This document shows, one piece after another, positions 45,475 to 55,307 of a stretch of DNA of 64,000 bases. Made by a program: the position numbers and the translations under genes. Every line of letters begins with the position of its first letter. Within the stretch, counting starts at the first letter, position 1. Source of the stretch: Candidula unifasciata (taxonomy: Eukaryota; Mollusca; Gastropoda; Stylommatophora; Geomitridae); contig CAJHNH020006902.1 of the NCBI GenBank assembly GCA_905116865.2, positions 697,849-761,848 of the forward strand. Reading direction: 5' to 3'. Under the pieces are notes generated by a model, which was not told the origin of the DNA, did not search any database, and worked only from the letters and a program-made list of their open reading frames with translations.

Positions 45475-46355
45475 CGCTAAATCGTACAGCCATACAGCTC
45501 AGTTATACTGGGGCACCACAAAACTGTTTACGCTAAACCGTACAGCCATACAGCTCAGTTATACTGGGGCACCACAAAACTGTTTACGCTAAACCGTACA
45601 GCCATACAGCTCAGTTATACTGGGGCACCACAAAACTGTTTACGCTAAACCGTACAGCCATACAGCTCAGTTATACTGGGCACCACAAAACTGTTTACGC
45701 TAAACCGTACAGCCATACAGCTCAGTTATACTGGGGCACCACAAAACTGTTTACTCTAAACCGTACAGCCATACAGCTCAGTTATACTGGGGCACCACAA
45801 AACTGTTTACGCTAAACCGTAGAGCCATACAGCTCAGTTATACTGGGGCACCACAAAACTGTTTACGCTAAACCGTACAGCCATACAGCTCAGTTATACT
45901 GGGGCACCACAAAACTGTTTACGCTAAACCGTACAGCCATACAGCTCAGTTATACTGGGGCACCACAAAACTGTTTACGCTAAACTGTACAGCCATACAG
46001 CTCAGTTATACTGGGGCACCACAAAACTGTTTACGCTAAACCGTACAGCCATACAGCTCAGTTATACTGGGGCACCACAAAACTGTTTACGCTAAACCGT
46101 ACAGCCATACAGCTCAGTTATACTGGGGCACCACAAAACTGTTTACGCTGAACCGTACAGCTCAGTTATACTGGGGCACCACAAAACTGTTTACGCTAAA
46201 CCGTACAGCCATACAGCTCAGTTATACTGGGGCACCACAAAACTGTTTACGCTAAACTGTACAGCTCAGTTATACTGGGGCACCACAAAACTGTTTACGC
46301 TAAACCGTACAGTCATACAGCTCAGTTATACTGGGGCACCAAAAAACTGTTTTAA
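45475..46355. repeat. 56-bp minisatellite
   Basis: About 15-16 units of GCTAAACCGTACAGCCATAC+AGCTCAGTTATACTGGGGCA+CCACAAAACTGTTTAC, over 95 percent alike. Two units (near 46150 and 46255) lack the GCCATAC part. In the ZNF-B intron. Confidence 0.95.
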
Positions 46356-46487
46356 AGCAACCTGTAGTCTAGCCTGGATGGGACTGTTGTATTTCACTGT
46401 TAACAAACTCAAGCCCAACACCAGAGTCAAAGATCCTTTTTACACCAGTGCCACCTCAGACATGTGCTGCCAGACTCATGTTTCTAC

Positions 46488-46770
46488 AGACCACATCAGC
46501 ACTCTGTGAGAGTTGTACACCACAACACAGCATGCCAACCACTCTATTAAGGATAAACACAGACCACATCAGCACTCTGTGAGAGATGTACACCACAACA
46601 CAGCATGCCAACCACTCTACTAAGGGTAAACACAGAAACAGACCACATCAGCACTCTGTGAGAGATGTACACCACAACACAGCATGCCAACCACTCCACC
46701 AAGGGTAAACACGGAAACAGACCACATCCGCACCCCAACACAGCATGCCAACCATCCTACTAGGGGCGAA
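46488..46770. repeat. ~75-bp tandem repeat, four units
   Basis: CAGACCACATCAGCACTCTG, then CAACACAGCATGCCAACCAC, occurs four times, decaying to the right. Confidence 0.85.
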
Positions 46771-46799
46771 CATAGAAAAACACACAGACCTACATACAC

Positions 46800-46995
46800 A
46801 CTTAATTATTTCTCCTTTTTTTATGTGATCAACTTTATATGTCACTTTATGTTACCCATTTTATGATAGGTTGACCTGGGGACCCAAAGACAATTATGAA
46901 CAACAAAAAAATCTTCCTAGGTGTGGGTTCGAACACAAGACCTTCAGGCCAGAAGGTGAGTATCTGGCCACCATCCCACTCCTACCACCATCCCC
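46800..46995 (-). mobile_element. SINE, CTTTACTTT-ended family, diverged
   Basis: The plus strand TGTGGGTTCGAACACAAGAC (reverse B box) and the TAGGTTGACCTGGGGACCC block match the family body. Confidence 0.55.
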
Positions 46996-47034
46996 TGGGG
47001 CAGACATAATTTACTCATTTTTCAAATGACTTAC

Positions 47035-47081
47035 TTCATAATCTAGCTCCTGCTTTATTCCAGAAGTGATATCAGGAACAG
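47035..47081 (-). CDS. ZNF-B small exon
   Basis: The acceptor ACATACCCAACAG| is at 47082 and the donor TATGAA|GTAAGTC at 47035/47034, an excellent donor. The 47 bp enter in phase 1 and leave in phase 0, fitting the acidic exon at 44784. They encode VPDITSGIKQELDYE, with the sumoylation-type motif IKQE. Small exon, supported by splice sites and phase only. Confidence 0.5.
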
Positions 47082-47245
47082 CTGTTGGGTATGTCCGTGG
47101 AGGCTAATGAGGCAGAAATTATTTGTATATCAGGAAGTGTCGACAGTGCAGTTACTGGAGTTACAAAACTGATGCAATTTACTTTATGGACTATAAAACA
47201 GTAAACTTTTCTCAACGGAACATTTTCCTGAATGTTTTAACATAC

Positions 47246-47281
47246 CTGCTGATGGCACAATCAAGTGTTTAGTATTGATGT
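47246..47281 (-). CDS. ZNF-B small upstream exon
   Basis: The acceptor ATTTTGTGCATTAG| is at 47282 and the donor CAGCAG|GTATGT at 47246/47245. The 36 bp enter and leave in phase 1: xAC-ATC-AAT ... CCA-TCA-GCA-G, reading INTKHLIVPSA. The final G plus CT of the next exon makes Ala. Consistent in phase but very short. Confidence 0.4.
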
Positions 47282-47349
47282 CTAATGCACAAAATAAATA
47301 AGGTCATTAACATAAATATCATCATTCATGACTGAAATGAAGGCAAACA

Positions 47350-47868
47350 ATGAGATATCTACTTGACCTCCCCCCGACCATGAACCAAAGTATCAGGATC
47401 TGGAAGGCTCCGGTATACCTCAAAATATTCGTCGATAAGAAACACCCATTGCATCAAGCACTTTTTAGTAAAAAGGACAACAGGCTGAAGAAGGGAAAAT
47501 CATGGCTAGGTCGAGCAGAAGATATCAAGCAAACATGCAGCCTAACCGACATCAACCCTGGTGCAGACTGGATATTCATGCCTCATGCGTTTATTTGTAC
47601 ATTTTCCTGTACTGCCACACTCGACGGGTGATGCAGGGAGCAGAATCCTGTTGCTGTCAATGCAGAGGTCAGTGTTCTCATCAGTGAAAATTCAGATGAG
47701 GCAGATGTACTAATCTACACAGACAGATCTGTTATACGCCAACAAAGAAGTGAATGGGCGTTCACATCACGCTCAGCGGGCAGAGCAGTCAAAGAAGCCA
47801 ACAACACCTTCTCAATGACAACCAGCAGCAGTTGATGGCAGTAACGCGTGGCTCGAAAGACAACATAG
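47350..47868 (+). mobile_element. LINE fragment: RT connection region plus RNase H start
   Basis: 47350-47590 reads MRYLLDLPPTMN, VYLKIFVDKKHPLH and LGRAEDIKQTCSLTDINPGA, the segment before RNase H in certain LINEs. Around 47695-47830 another frame reads LIYTDRSVIRQQRSEWAFTS, then KEANNTFSMTTSSS, the RNase H beginning with the catalytic D of TDGS, here TDRS. It stops abruptly at the foldback element at 47870. Confidence 0.75.
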
Positions 47869-47869
47869 A

Positions 47870-48278
47870 CCGAATAACGGTCCCAAATTATCAAGGACGA
47901 AAATATACCCTTACAGGCCCTCAGTAGCATGTAAATTGCGGACCTCTTTCTGATGACTACACAGCATACCACAGAAAAGCTTCCTCTGAGTCAAAGTCAC
48001 TGCCGAAAGTTTCCCCTGTGCCGCTCTGCGAGGCGCCGAGCGGGGCTAAACTAGATGGCTGGGACTCACAAGCAGCAGCTACGGCATCTCCTGCAGCTTC
48101 CTTCATTTTATTTGTTTGTGAGTCCCAGCCATCTAGTTTATCCCCTTTCCGTGTGTAGCAGTGCGGGAGATACTCTCAGTGGTGGCGGTATAGTGGCCAG
48201 AAAGAGGTCCACAATTTACATGTGACTGAGGCCATGCTGGTATATTTTCGGCCTCAATAATTTGGGACCGTTATTCGG
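47870..48278. mobile_element. 409-bp foldback element with long imperfect inverted arms
   Basis: The left end CCGAATAACGGTCCCAAATT is mirrored by AATTTGGGACCGTTATTCGG at the right end. Further matches are ATGTAAATTG(C/T)GGACCTCTT and CTAGATGGCTGGGACTCACA, the latter flanking a ~50-bp loop (about 48072-48117). The 3-bp flank AGA is the same on both sides. No ORF. It interrupts a LINE RNase H sequence and lies within or just 5' of ZNF-B. Confidence 0.75.
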
Positions 48279-49170
48279 AGAATAGCTGAAATTTATATTT
48301 ATGATAATCATATAGTCACAGATTTAGATCATGGGTCCCTTATTCTGGTGGGGCCCAGCATTAATATGGCACCAATTAACAAATCAGTTAAATAAATAAG
48401 TAAATGTAGAATCTAGGGGCCACAATCTACTGCAAGTCAGCCCTTAATAGTATTAGTAATACTTTGTGGATGTTAAGGGTCATAATCCATTTTTTTGGTT
48501 AAGTTAACGTAATAATAATTATTATTCTTTAATATTTAATGCAGTGTGAGACTGAGGTTAGCCAGAGTTTGCCCGGTGGGTTTAGAGTTAGCCTTTACCC
48601 TAACCTTAACAAAAACTGAAGCAAGATTAAATATTAGAGAACATTGTTATGTGAACGTTAACAAACACTGGGTTGTGTCATATATTATAAGCAAAAAATA
48701 GACTGCGTCCTCTGCATTAATACATAAATTATTACAATAATTACATGGTATAAATAATTACCTGATCAACTGCGTCCATGTCTTGCTTCATGTCATGCTT
48801 TCTATTTTAATTTTATATTTATTTCACTGCCCGTAGTTGTGTGCAGTTTAATTTAAAAATAGTACGCGTATTACTTTTAACAGTATTAGTATTATTTATT
48901 AATATATTGTTATGATGACCTGTGATTGATTTAAAGAGAAGATAGATAATATTATAATAAATACAATATGCGACTGTCACTTTTCTCATACTAAATACTA
49001 TACGAATACCATTGATATATAAATACATATTATAAACGATTTCACTGAATGCGGAAGGCTAATATTTCTAATGTAATTTCAGTCTGTACAAAACAGCAAA
49101 CAAACTAATACATCCATAGTTCTAACGTTCAGTTTAGCAGACAACAATCCCGGACCGGACTGCCGGAAGT
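48279..49170. other. AT-rich stretch, candidate ZNF-B start exon only
   Basis: Apart from the 30-bp candidate exon at 48762-48791, I see only AT-rich unique-looking sequence. Confidence 0.4.
48762..48791 (-). CDS. candidate initiating exon (MKQDMDAVDQ)
   Basis: ATG at 48791, ten codons MKQDMDAVDQ, then CAG|GTAATT. It is on the right strand for ZNF-B, but it leaves in phase 0 while the next candidate exon (47281) enters in phase 1. Another exon would be needed, or the call is wrong. Confidence 0.2.
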
Positions 49171-49364
49171 CGGACCAGTGTTGCCACTTTTCTTTAACAA
49201 AATCATCCAAAAGCGGAGTCAAAAAAAATATAAAAACATCTAAATTTGCGTGGAAAACATCTAGAAAAAACATTCAAATGGAAAGAGTCACAAATTACAT
49301 ATTAATCAAGTAACAGAAAGTATTGTGAACGGCCCTCATAGAAAGAAGTAGAAAGATAGAAGAA

Positions 49365-49495
49365 CACACTAGACAACATAAAGATCGAAAGCTATAGTTA
49401 CCGTGCCGGGAATTGAACCTGTCACCTCCAGATGGCGTCTGCGCCTCGCCATGAATACAAGTGCACTAAGATACATGGTCAACTAGGCACCCCCA
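49365..49495 (-). mobile_element. tRNA-headed SINE (TTATGTTGTCTA family) nested in the hAT element
   Basis: The reverse complement has GTGCCTAGTTGACCATGTAT (A-box region) and GACAGGTTCAATTCCCGGC (B box), then GGTAACTATAG and TTATGTTGTCTA as in 42535-42665. Confidence 0.65.
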
Positions 49496-49686
49496 AAACA
49501 AGGTGTCTTATTGGCCATGTCTATCGTACAGCTTGAAATCCACGACTATAGAATACGGACAGAATTCAACCCATTGAAATGGCACTATAGGTTACAGAAA
49601 TTTATATTAACGAAGCAAATGTCAAATGACAATCACAGCAACAATTTACGAACACAGTAGACCTTATTCACTTGATATGATTTACC

Positions 49687-49917
49687 CTATAGAATCATGT
49701 CCTCATCTTTACTGAAGTCTGCCTTACAGGATCCACAGGATAAACTTAGCTTGGATGATGAAGTTAAAGCTTCAGATCCAAAATGACTCTGGTATGCTTT
49801 AGCTGCTCTAATTTCTTTTAATACCCAATCAGGGAGCTGAAAAGTCGAACAGCCTTTTCCTACACTTATCAGGCCGAATTTTAATGTCAAGACAGCATTG
49901 AAAAGGTCAAATTTCAT
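49687..49917 (-). pseudogene. hAT transposase C-terminal fragment
   Basis: A 76-codon frame begins MKFDLFNAVLTLKFGL and ends at a stop at 49687. The 'LFNAVLTLKFGL' segment resembles the C-terminal dimerisation end of hAT transposases, where a '...DALLTIRxGL' pattern is usual. The position and strand within the TIRs agree with this. No catalytic domain remains. Confidence 0.6.
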
Positions 49918-50065
49918 CCTGTTTCTTAGTTAAGATTTGATAAATTCACTCCAAAATTGAAAACTTCTAGAAAAACATCTACCATCTAAACGCCAAAACA
50001 GCCATCTTAATGCAAGGGGAAACATCTAACTCTGGATGTAAAACATCCAAAGTGGCAACACTGAA

Positions 50066-50780
50066 TCCGACCTGTGCTCGTTTGTGTGTTCCTGTCGTCT
50101 GGCTAACAATCATCATCACGTGCCGGGTGAGCGGGCGTTCGCGTCTCTCCAAAGACTAGCTAACTAGTTAGTGAGTCGGCAATTTATTCTTAATACAGGT
50201 GCGTCGCCACAAAGAAAACATTTGGGTGGAGGTGAAGAAGTCTACGAGAACTATAAATATTATGTTTAAAGTAATATTTAATATATAAACAAAAGCTTAA
50301 AAAACGTAGGTATGTGCTTTACTGGGAAAAATCGTCACGTTTAAACAGCATACCTGAAGGGGGAACTTTAAGTTATAATTGTGACTAGGTTATGTGCGCC
50401 ATATAAATTGGCTTAGCATTGCTCGCCATCAAGAGCCCTGAAAAGTACTTCTGCAGTGTTGATGTTGTCAGTTCCATTCCATTCCATTCTGCACAGACGC
50501 ACACAAAACTCAACCACGCTGAACCTGCTGCTAGCAGCGAGCTACTTCCTTTTCTGTGTTCCAAAGTAATCCTCATGTCCTTATCTCCTTGACTTTTTTC
50601 CTCGTGGATCATCCTCCGTTCGGTTCATTCTCCTTGTTATTTACTCATGGTCCTCTAATGTGTCCTCGAATCTGCTCTTTTTTTTTAGTTTGGCCAGGCG
50701 TATCTTGTAAGTGACCGAGCTTATTCGCAACTATTTCTTATATAACGTCCTTTCGAACCACCATTTATAATGTTTAAATT
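50066..50780. other. no recognisable feature
   Basis: Unique-looking sequence. The 75-codon minus ORF 50385-50612 shows no domain. Confidence 0.4.
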
Positions 50781-50784
50781 CGAT

Positions 50785-51265
50785 AACACACACATCGTGA
50801 TTGTAACTGATTCAGAAAGCATGCTGAGGAGGATCAGGACAGGCATGCTTAGCGCAGAGTGACATGCTTCACTGCGGAGGACACAGGTGAGGAGTATTGT
50901 CTTGATTTTTTTCACCAAGGCACAACGGTGTGTTGGGAAATGAACAGGTGGACAGACTGGCTGGCTCTGCACAACTTGGTGGAATACCAGTAAACAATAA
51001 GGCAGACGTGGTTAGTGCCTTGTGGGAGAGCGTTTACAGTTCGGAGGAGCAGATGGATCACCACAGTCTGGTTAGATTGATGCGGGGGAGGGGGGGGGGT
51101 GACGAGAGGTTCCAGCAGATTCTAAAGGCTCAAAGGAAAGACAAGACGGACGTTTAATCAGAATGCTACTGGCACCATTAGTATCGGAACTCTTCGCTGG
51201 CTGCTGAAGATGGGGACGGAGCACTTATGGGAATGCCCCGAGTGCTGAGATGGTTCTTGAATCAA
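50785..51265 (+). mobile_element. LINE RNase H domain to 3' end
   Basis: The frames give VIVTDSESMLRRIRTGML (second catalytic D), a stop and a frameshift, then NGVLGNEQVDRLAGSAQLGG and a ~65-residue C-terminus ending KDKTDV*. The terminal block GGCTGCTGAAGATGGGGACG follows. This copy links the RNase H domain to the dispersed 3' ends elsewhere. Confidence 0.8.
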
Positions 51266-51645
51266 ATCAAATTCGATCACATGAGTAAGGTCCAGAGATC
51301 GTGCCACCCATCAGCTTGGTCCAGAGCAGCCGTACAATGCTGGTCAGCTATCACGAAAAATATGGCAAGCCAAGAGACGAGAAGTTGATAAAAGGCAGAC
51401 GCACCCGAAAATTATGGATTCGGCTTTCCGCATTCTAGCCACGCTGGTCGCCCAGGGAAAGAAGCTCCCGCCCAGCAGCGACCGCAGGCATATTTGTCCC
51501 CAAAGTAGTCACCAGCAAATATGTGTCAGACCTCTAACTTGTAACAATTTTCAGTTTTAAACTCTGTGGTCAACTTTTCTAACTGACAACTAACTTTTCA
51601 CGTGGTTTGCTCACTTATAGAGAATTCCTTGTGATGCAATTCTAT
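51266..51645. other. unassigned, possibly LINE-derived
   Basis: No domain recognised. 51300-51500 could be a decayed LINE coding piece, but I cannot support it. Confidence 0.3.
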
Positions 51646-51649
51646 ACAC

Positions 51650-51800
51650 CAAAAGAGGAGGATGAGGATGTAGAACAGGAGGCAGACCAAGAATAAAATG
51701 GAAAGACAACATCAGAGAAACTGAACAACAGCACGATGTGTATATGGTCGATGCGGTCAAAACAGCATGAAGCAGAACTTTATATCTCACTCGACACCTG
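51650..51800 (+). mobile_element. LINE tail fragment
   Basis: AGGCAGACCAAGAATAAAAT, GGAAAGACAACATCAGAGAA and CAGCACGATGTGTATATGGT match the reverse complement of 29-284. Confidence 0.65.
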
Positions 51801-51839
51801 AAGCGATAATGTTGAATTAAGTATCAACATAATATCACT

Positions 51840-52080
51840 CATAACACTCCTATAAGTGCTATGTCCCCATCTTAAGCAGCAAGTAAAGAGTTAAAATTCC
51901 AATAACTTTCTGGTTGTATATCCGACTCTCCTATCCCTTGATTGTTTAGCGTCGGCCAGATCCCCTCACAGCGCCATTCTCCTCAGACCGAAATGATCTA
52001 TCTGTGCATCCGCACTGTTCACTCACTCCCAAAGGCCCCTCACAACATTTAGCCTGTCATACATCAATCCACCACCAAGT
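51840..52080 (-). mobile_element. 3' end of an RNase H-bearing LINE, diverged
   Basis: The plus strand CTATGTCCCCATCTTAAGCA, CAATAACTTTCTGGTTGTAT and TCATACATCAATCCACCACC follow 32675-32945. Confidence 0.55.
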
Positions 52081-52084
52081 GGTG

Positions 52085-52720
52085 TAGTCTGCCTGCCTGT
52101 TCATATCACAACACACTGGCATTACCTAGAGAAAATATCAAACAGATGCTAACTACCCAGGGCCTCTGAAAGGATGCTTGCCACCCTGCATGCAGGATGC
52201 CTGTCTCCACCTTTCTCAAAATGCTCTGTGAGTCAGACGTTGTGACATAATATGCCAGGATTTATTGCACAAAGCAACGTCCACTCGCTTTCGCAATAAA
52301 TCCTCATGTCATCTGCCCCTCAACACAGAGCCACCTGTACCTGAAGCGGTAAATAAGGAAGAAGTGAAGAAGAAGAAGCAGTTTTGCTCACATGAGCAAT
52401 TTTTACAGTCTCTCTGGAATTTCTGCTTTGCCTACATGCCATGTGGTGTTGGTTATGTCTATTCACAGCCTTCTGCCACATGTACCGTCAATCCTTTTTA
52501 AGGGATGTTCCTCTATGCCATGGTGTGATTGATAAGAACTATCATCCGGACAGATCCATAGCTGCTCTGATCTCCACTCAACAGGTCCACACGAATAAAA
52601 CAGTTGACCATGTCCGTTTTGTGCTGATTAACCAGACATCTTGTGCTGTTGGTGAAATGTTCATATCTGGCAACTCCAGATTGCATCCCTATGTCTACCA
52701 ACCGTTTTGATATTAATAGT
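52085..52720. other. no recognisable gene
   Basis: ORFs of 78-89 codons at 52265-52710 (+) have no motif. Nothing supportable. Confidence 0.4.
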
Positions 52721-52724
52721 TCTT

Positions 52725-53010
52725 GTCTCCCTGTGTGGGTTCTGGGATCCCATTGTGAGGGAAAACAAGAATAGACCCACTGCCTTCCCAACAAGCATGT
52801 CGTATGCGTCGACTAATTGGGTGCCTCCTTCAGTCAGAGTGCATTTGCCTAAGAGGCAAGGAACCAACAATGCCAGATCTGTAAAAAGGATGTACACGCA
52901 ACAATCATGTTCTGGAACAAGACTATTGTCCAGAGGTGGACGAACAACCAGAACCTTCTACCGGAATTTACAACCGGTGAATGCGAAGAAGAAAGAAGAA
53001 TAGTTCTTGT
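52725..53010 (+). mobile_element. family B retroposon, near full length
   Basis: CTGTGTGGGTTCTGGGATCC, AGCATGTCGTATGCGTCGAC, GTGGACGAACAACCAGAACC and a GAAGAAGAAAGAAGAA tail. Confidence 0.85.
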
Positions 53011-53014
53011 TGTT

Positions 53015-55300
53015 GTGTGCTCATCCTTTTAAAGTGTCGTTTGCAAACTGTGTTGTGTCTTACAGCTAGGCTGTAACACCTGCACCAGCCAGCCTAACAC
53101 ATCTGATTTTCATCGAGTTGCCTTCTGCGACATGTTAACGAGAAATAGATCTCCCCTCCCCACACACACGGAATAGTCTTAACTATTATACTATTTTATA
53201 CTCCAATAAAACACAATTTATCAGTAATTTCACTATATAAACTTTACTGTACACAACTTGTATTTACTTAAAAATATCAATGCAGTATTGAACAAATTTC
53301 AACTTTCAGTCTATGTAAATACCAAGTCAGCCAGTAAAGTATGGAATATAAATATTTACTGTGTGTGCGGCAAAGACATTCTTCACTTCAAATACTGAAA
53401 CTACCTGAAGTTGGCGGTGCACGAGCTGAATCTGGCCAGGGGAGGCCTAGCAAGTGGCCCGCGGATCATTGCCAACTGTATTGTTGTCATGAAGTGAGCA
53501 GCCAACTCTACACGATGGACGAGTCGTAACTCTGACTTCCCTAAGCGGGCAGTCACATTTCAAACTTAAACCCGTCCGGAGGGGTATATAGTCCCCTATA
53601 TTGATATATACCTCTATCTGGTAAAATATTCATTTCTAGGTATTTTAGTTGCTTTGATAAATCTTCATTTTCAAACTTGCAACTGTGGGCTGAAGATTTC
53701 TGGTGTTTAATTCAGAAATTCCTGTAAGCCGGTTTACTCCTTAGGCATGAATACAGGGGACTTCTTTCCTAGAGACGCCGGTTTAGATTTGAGCGGCATT
53801 CTCTCGTCTGATTCCCAAGTGTCAAGACGTGTATACAGTCTATGTAGAAAATTGGCGCATTCAAAGTACCAGTTCTATATTGGAAGAATTCCTAAGCTTG
53901 GGTAAGTTGATTATAGTTTACGAGTACCATAATATATGTCTTTTTAAAGTTAGCCACTGCTGCAGCGAGGGAAGATTCAGCTGTGTGATCGCACATAGTT
54001 GGGCCGTTCTTGATGTCCAGAGATCAGGCTCATTAAACCTTTCCCTGTGCAGACTAAATAGTTGTGCTCTACATAACCCACACCATTTGTAAAGATATTA
54101 AACCCTACAAGTAATTATTTTCTGACCAGACAAAGTTTTGTGCCTCCTATCAGAGATATGGAATCTGGGTCATCTTCTAACAGTTAACTGCTGTGACGGC
54201 AGAGCTAGATGCTCTGAGTCAAAGGTGTGTTTGATACAGGGTGTGTAGTGAACCGCCTGTGGAGACGTGAAATGTATACAGGTACTAACTGTATACATTG
54301 TATGTCTGCGAGTGCAGATGTGAGGGTGGAGAGAGGATGATCTATGTGTGGTAGTGTCTACCTATCTCCACTATATACCTTGTCTTCTATCTGTTGCATT
54401 AATTTACAGACAGATAAATGAAAGGAGACATTGTCTCCTGTTCTTGGGAGTTACACTCTGAGGAATGGAGAAGGATAGCAGAGGTGGGGTGAGCTGGTGT
54501 GTTAATAAGGTTGATTACTAATTCTGAGTTCTTTCCTGACAGGATGATACCTCCTTAGAGATCAGGCAGACGAATCACAGTCCAGCCAACAACCAACAAC
54601 CCATACCATTCTGAACACCAAGCATACCCAAAAGTCCTGCCCATTGTGCCACTACCTCAACATGGCAAGAGCTTGTTTGTGAGTTCCAGGATAGTATACT
54701 ATCATAACCTGGGGGCTAACTTTTTATAGTAGTGGGGGTGTCCAGCCAAGTGTGCCTAGGAATATTATATATTTTGTAGTGCCAAAGCTTGAGTTGCCCT
54801 ACTCCTGAAATAAGCTGAGCGTATATTGGCCACAGGGTATCCCTTAGACCAATACGAGCCAACAGCTCAACATTATTATTTCAGAGTGCTGTTGGTTCTT
54901 AAGGAGAAATCCTTAAATCAGGCATGTGACAGGAGAGGTATGTGACAATTGTAATACTGATATTCCTATGATAAGCCTCGAGCTTCTGGCCTGTGCCTAT
55001 CACAATTGTCCACATTTTGGCTCCTGAGCAAACTCAGCTGAATAATCTTGCACTAGGTATTAAACCCAGTAACACTGTATGGCAGGCAGACACTCAATAT
55101 TCCAACTCTACTGACTATCCTGTACCTGTTGTGACAAATCGTTGGAAAACTTCCACCATGCTGTCATCAGCAACTCTGGGACCTTTCTTCCATCGACCAC
55201 ATGACACTTTTTCTCAACAGCCCATCTGGTCATGTCGCTTGTTAGAAACTTCAGGGGATATCCAGATGAAGGCTGATAAACTGCCAAGTAATATTATACT
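53015..55300. other. long stretch downstream of ZNF-C without recognised genes
   Basis: 53025-53160 shares GTGTTGTGTCTTACAGCTAGG with 44355-44500, a short dispersed repeat. Otherwise unique-looking sequence. ORFs of 62-159 codons have no motif. Confidence 0.4.
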
Positions 55301-55307
55301 CTTTACC

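Larger units (their letters stand above)
49176..50063 (-). mobile_element. hAT element, 888 bp, internally deleted
   Basis: The terminal repeats are CAGTGTTGCCACTTT at 49176 and AAAGTGGCAACACTG ending at 50063, perfect over 15 bp. The 8-bp flanks AGTCGGAC and AATCCGAC match at 6 of 8. It carries the transposase C-terminal remnant at 49687-49917 and a nested SINE at 49365-49495. Confidence 0.85.

Noticed and set aside
48762..48791. Certain start codon for ZNF-B
   Set aside because: The 10-codon ATG exon leaves in phase 0, while the next supported exon needs phase 1. Kept only as a low-confidence candidate.
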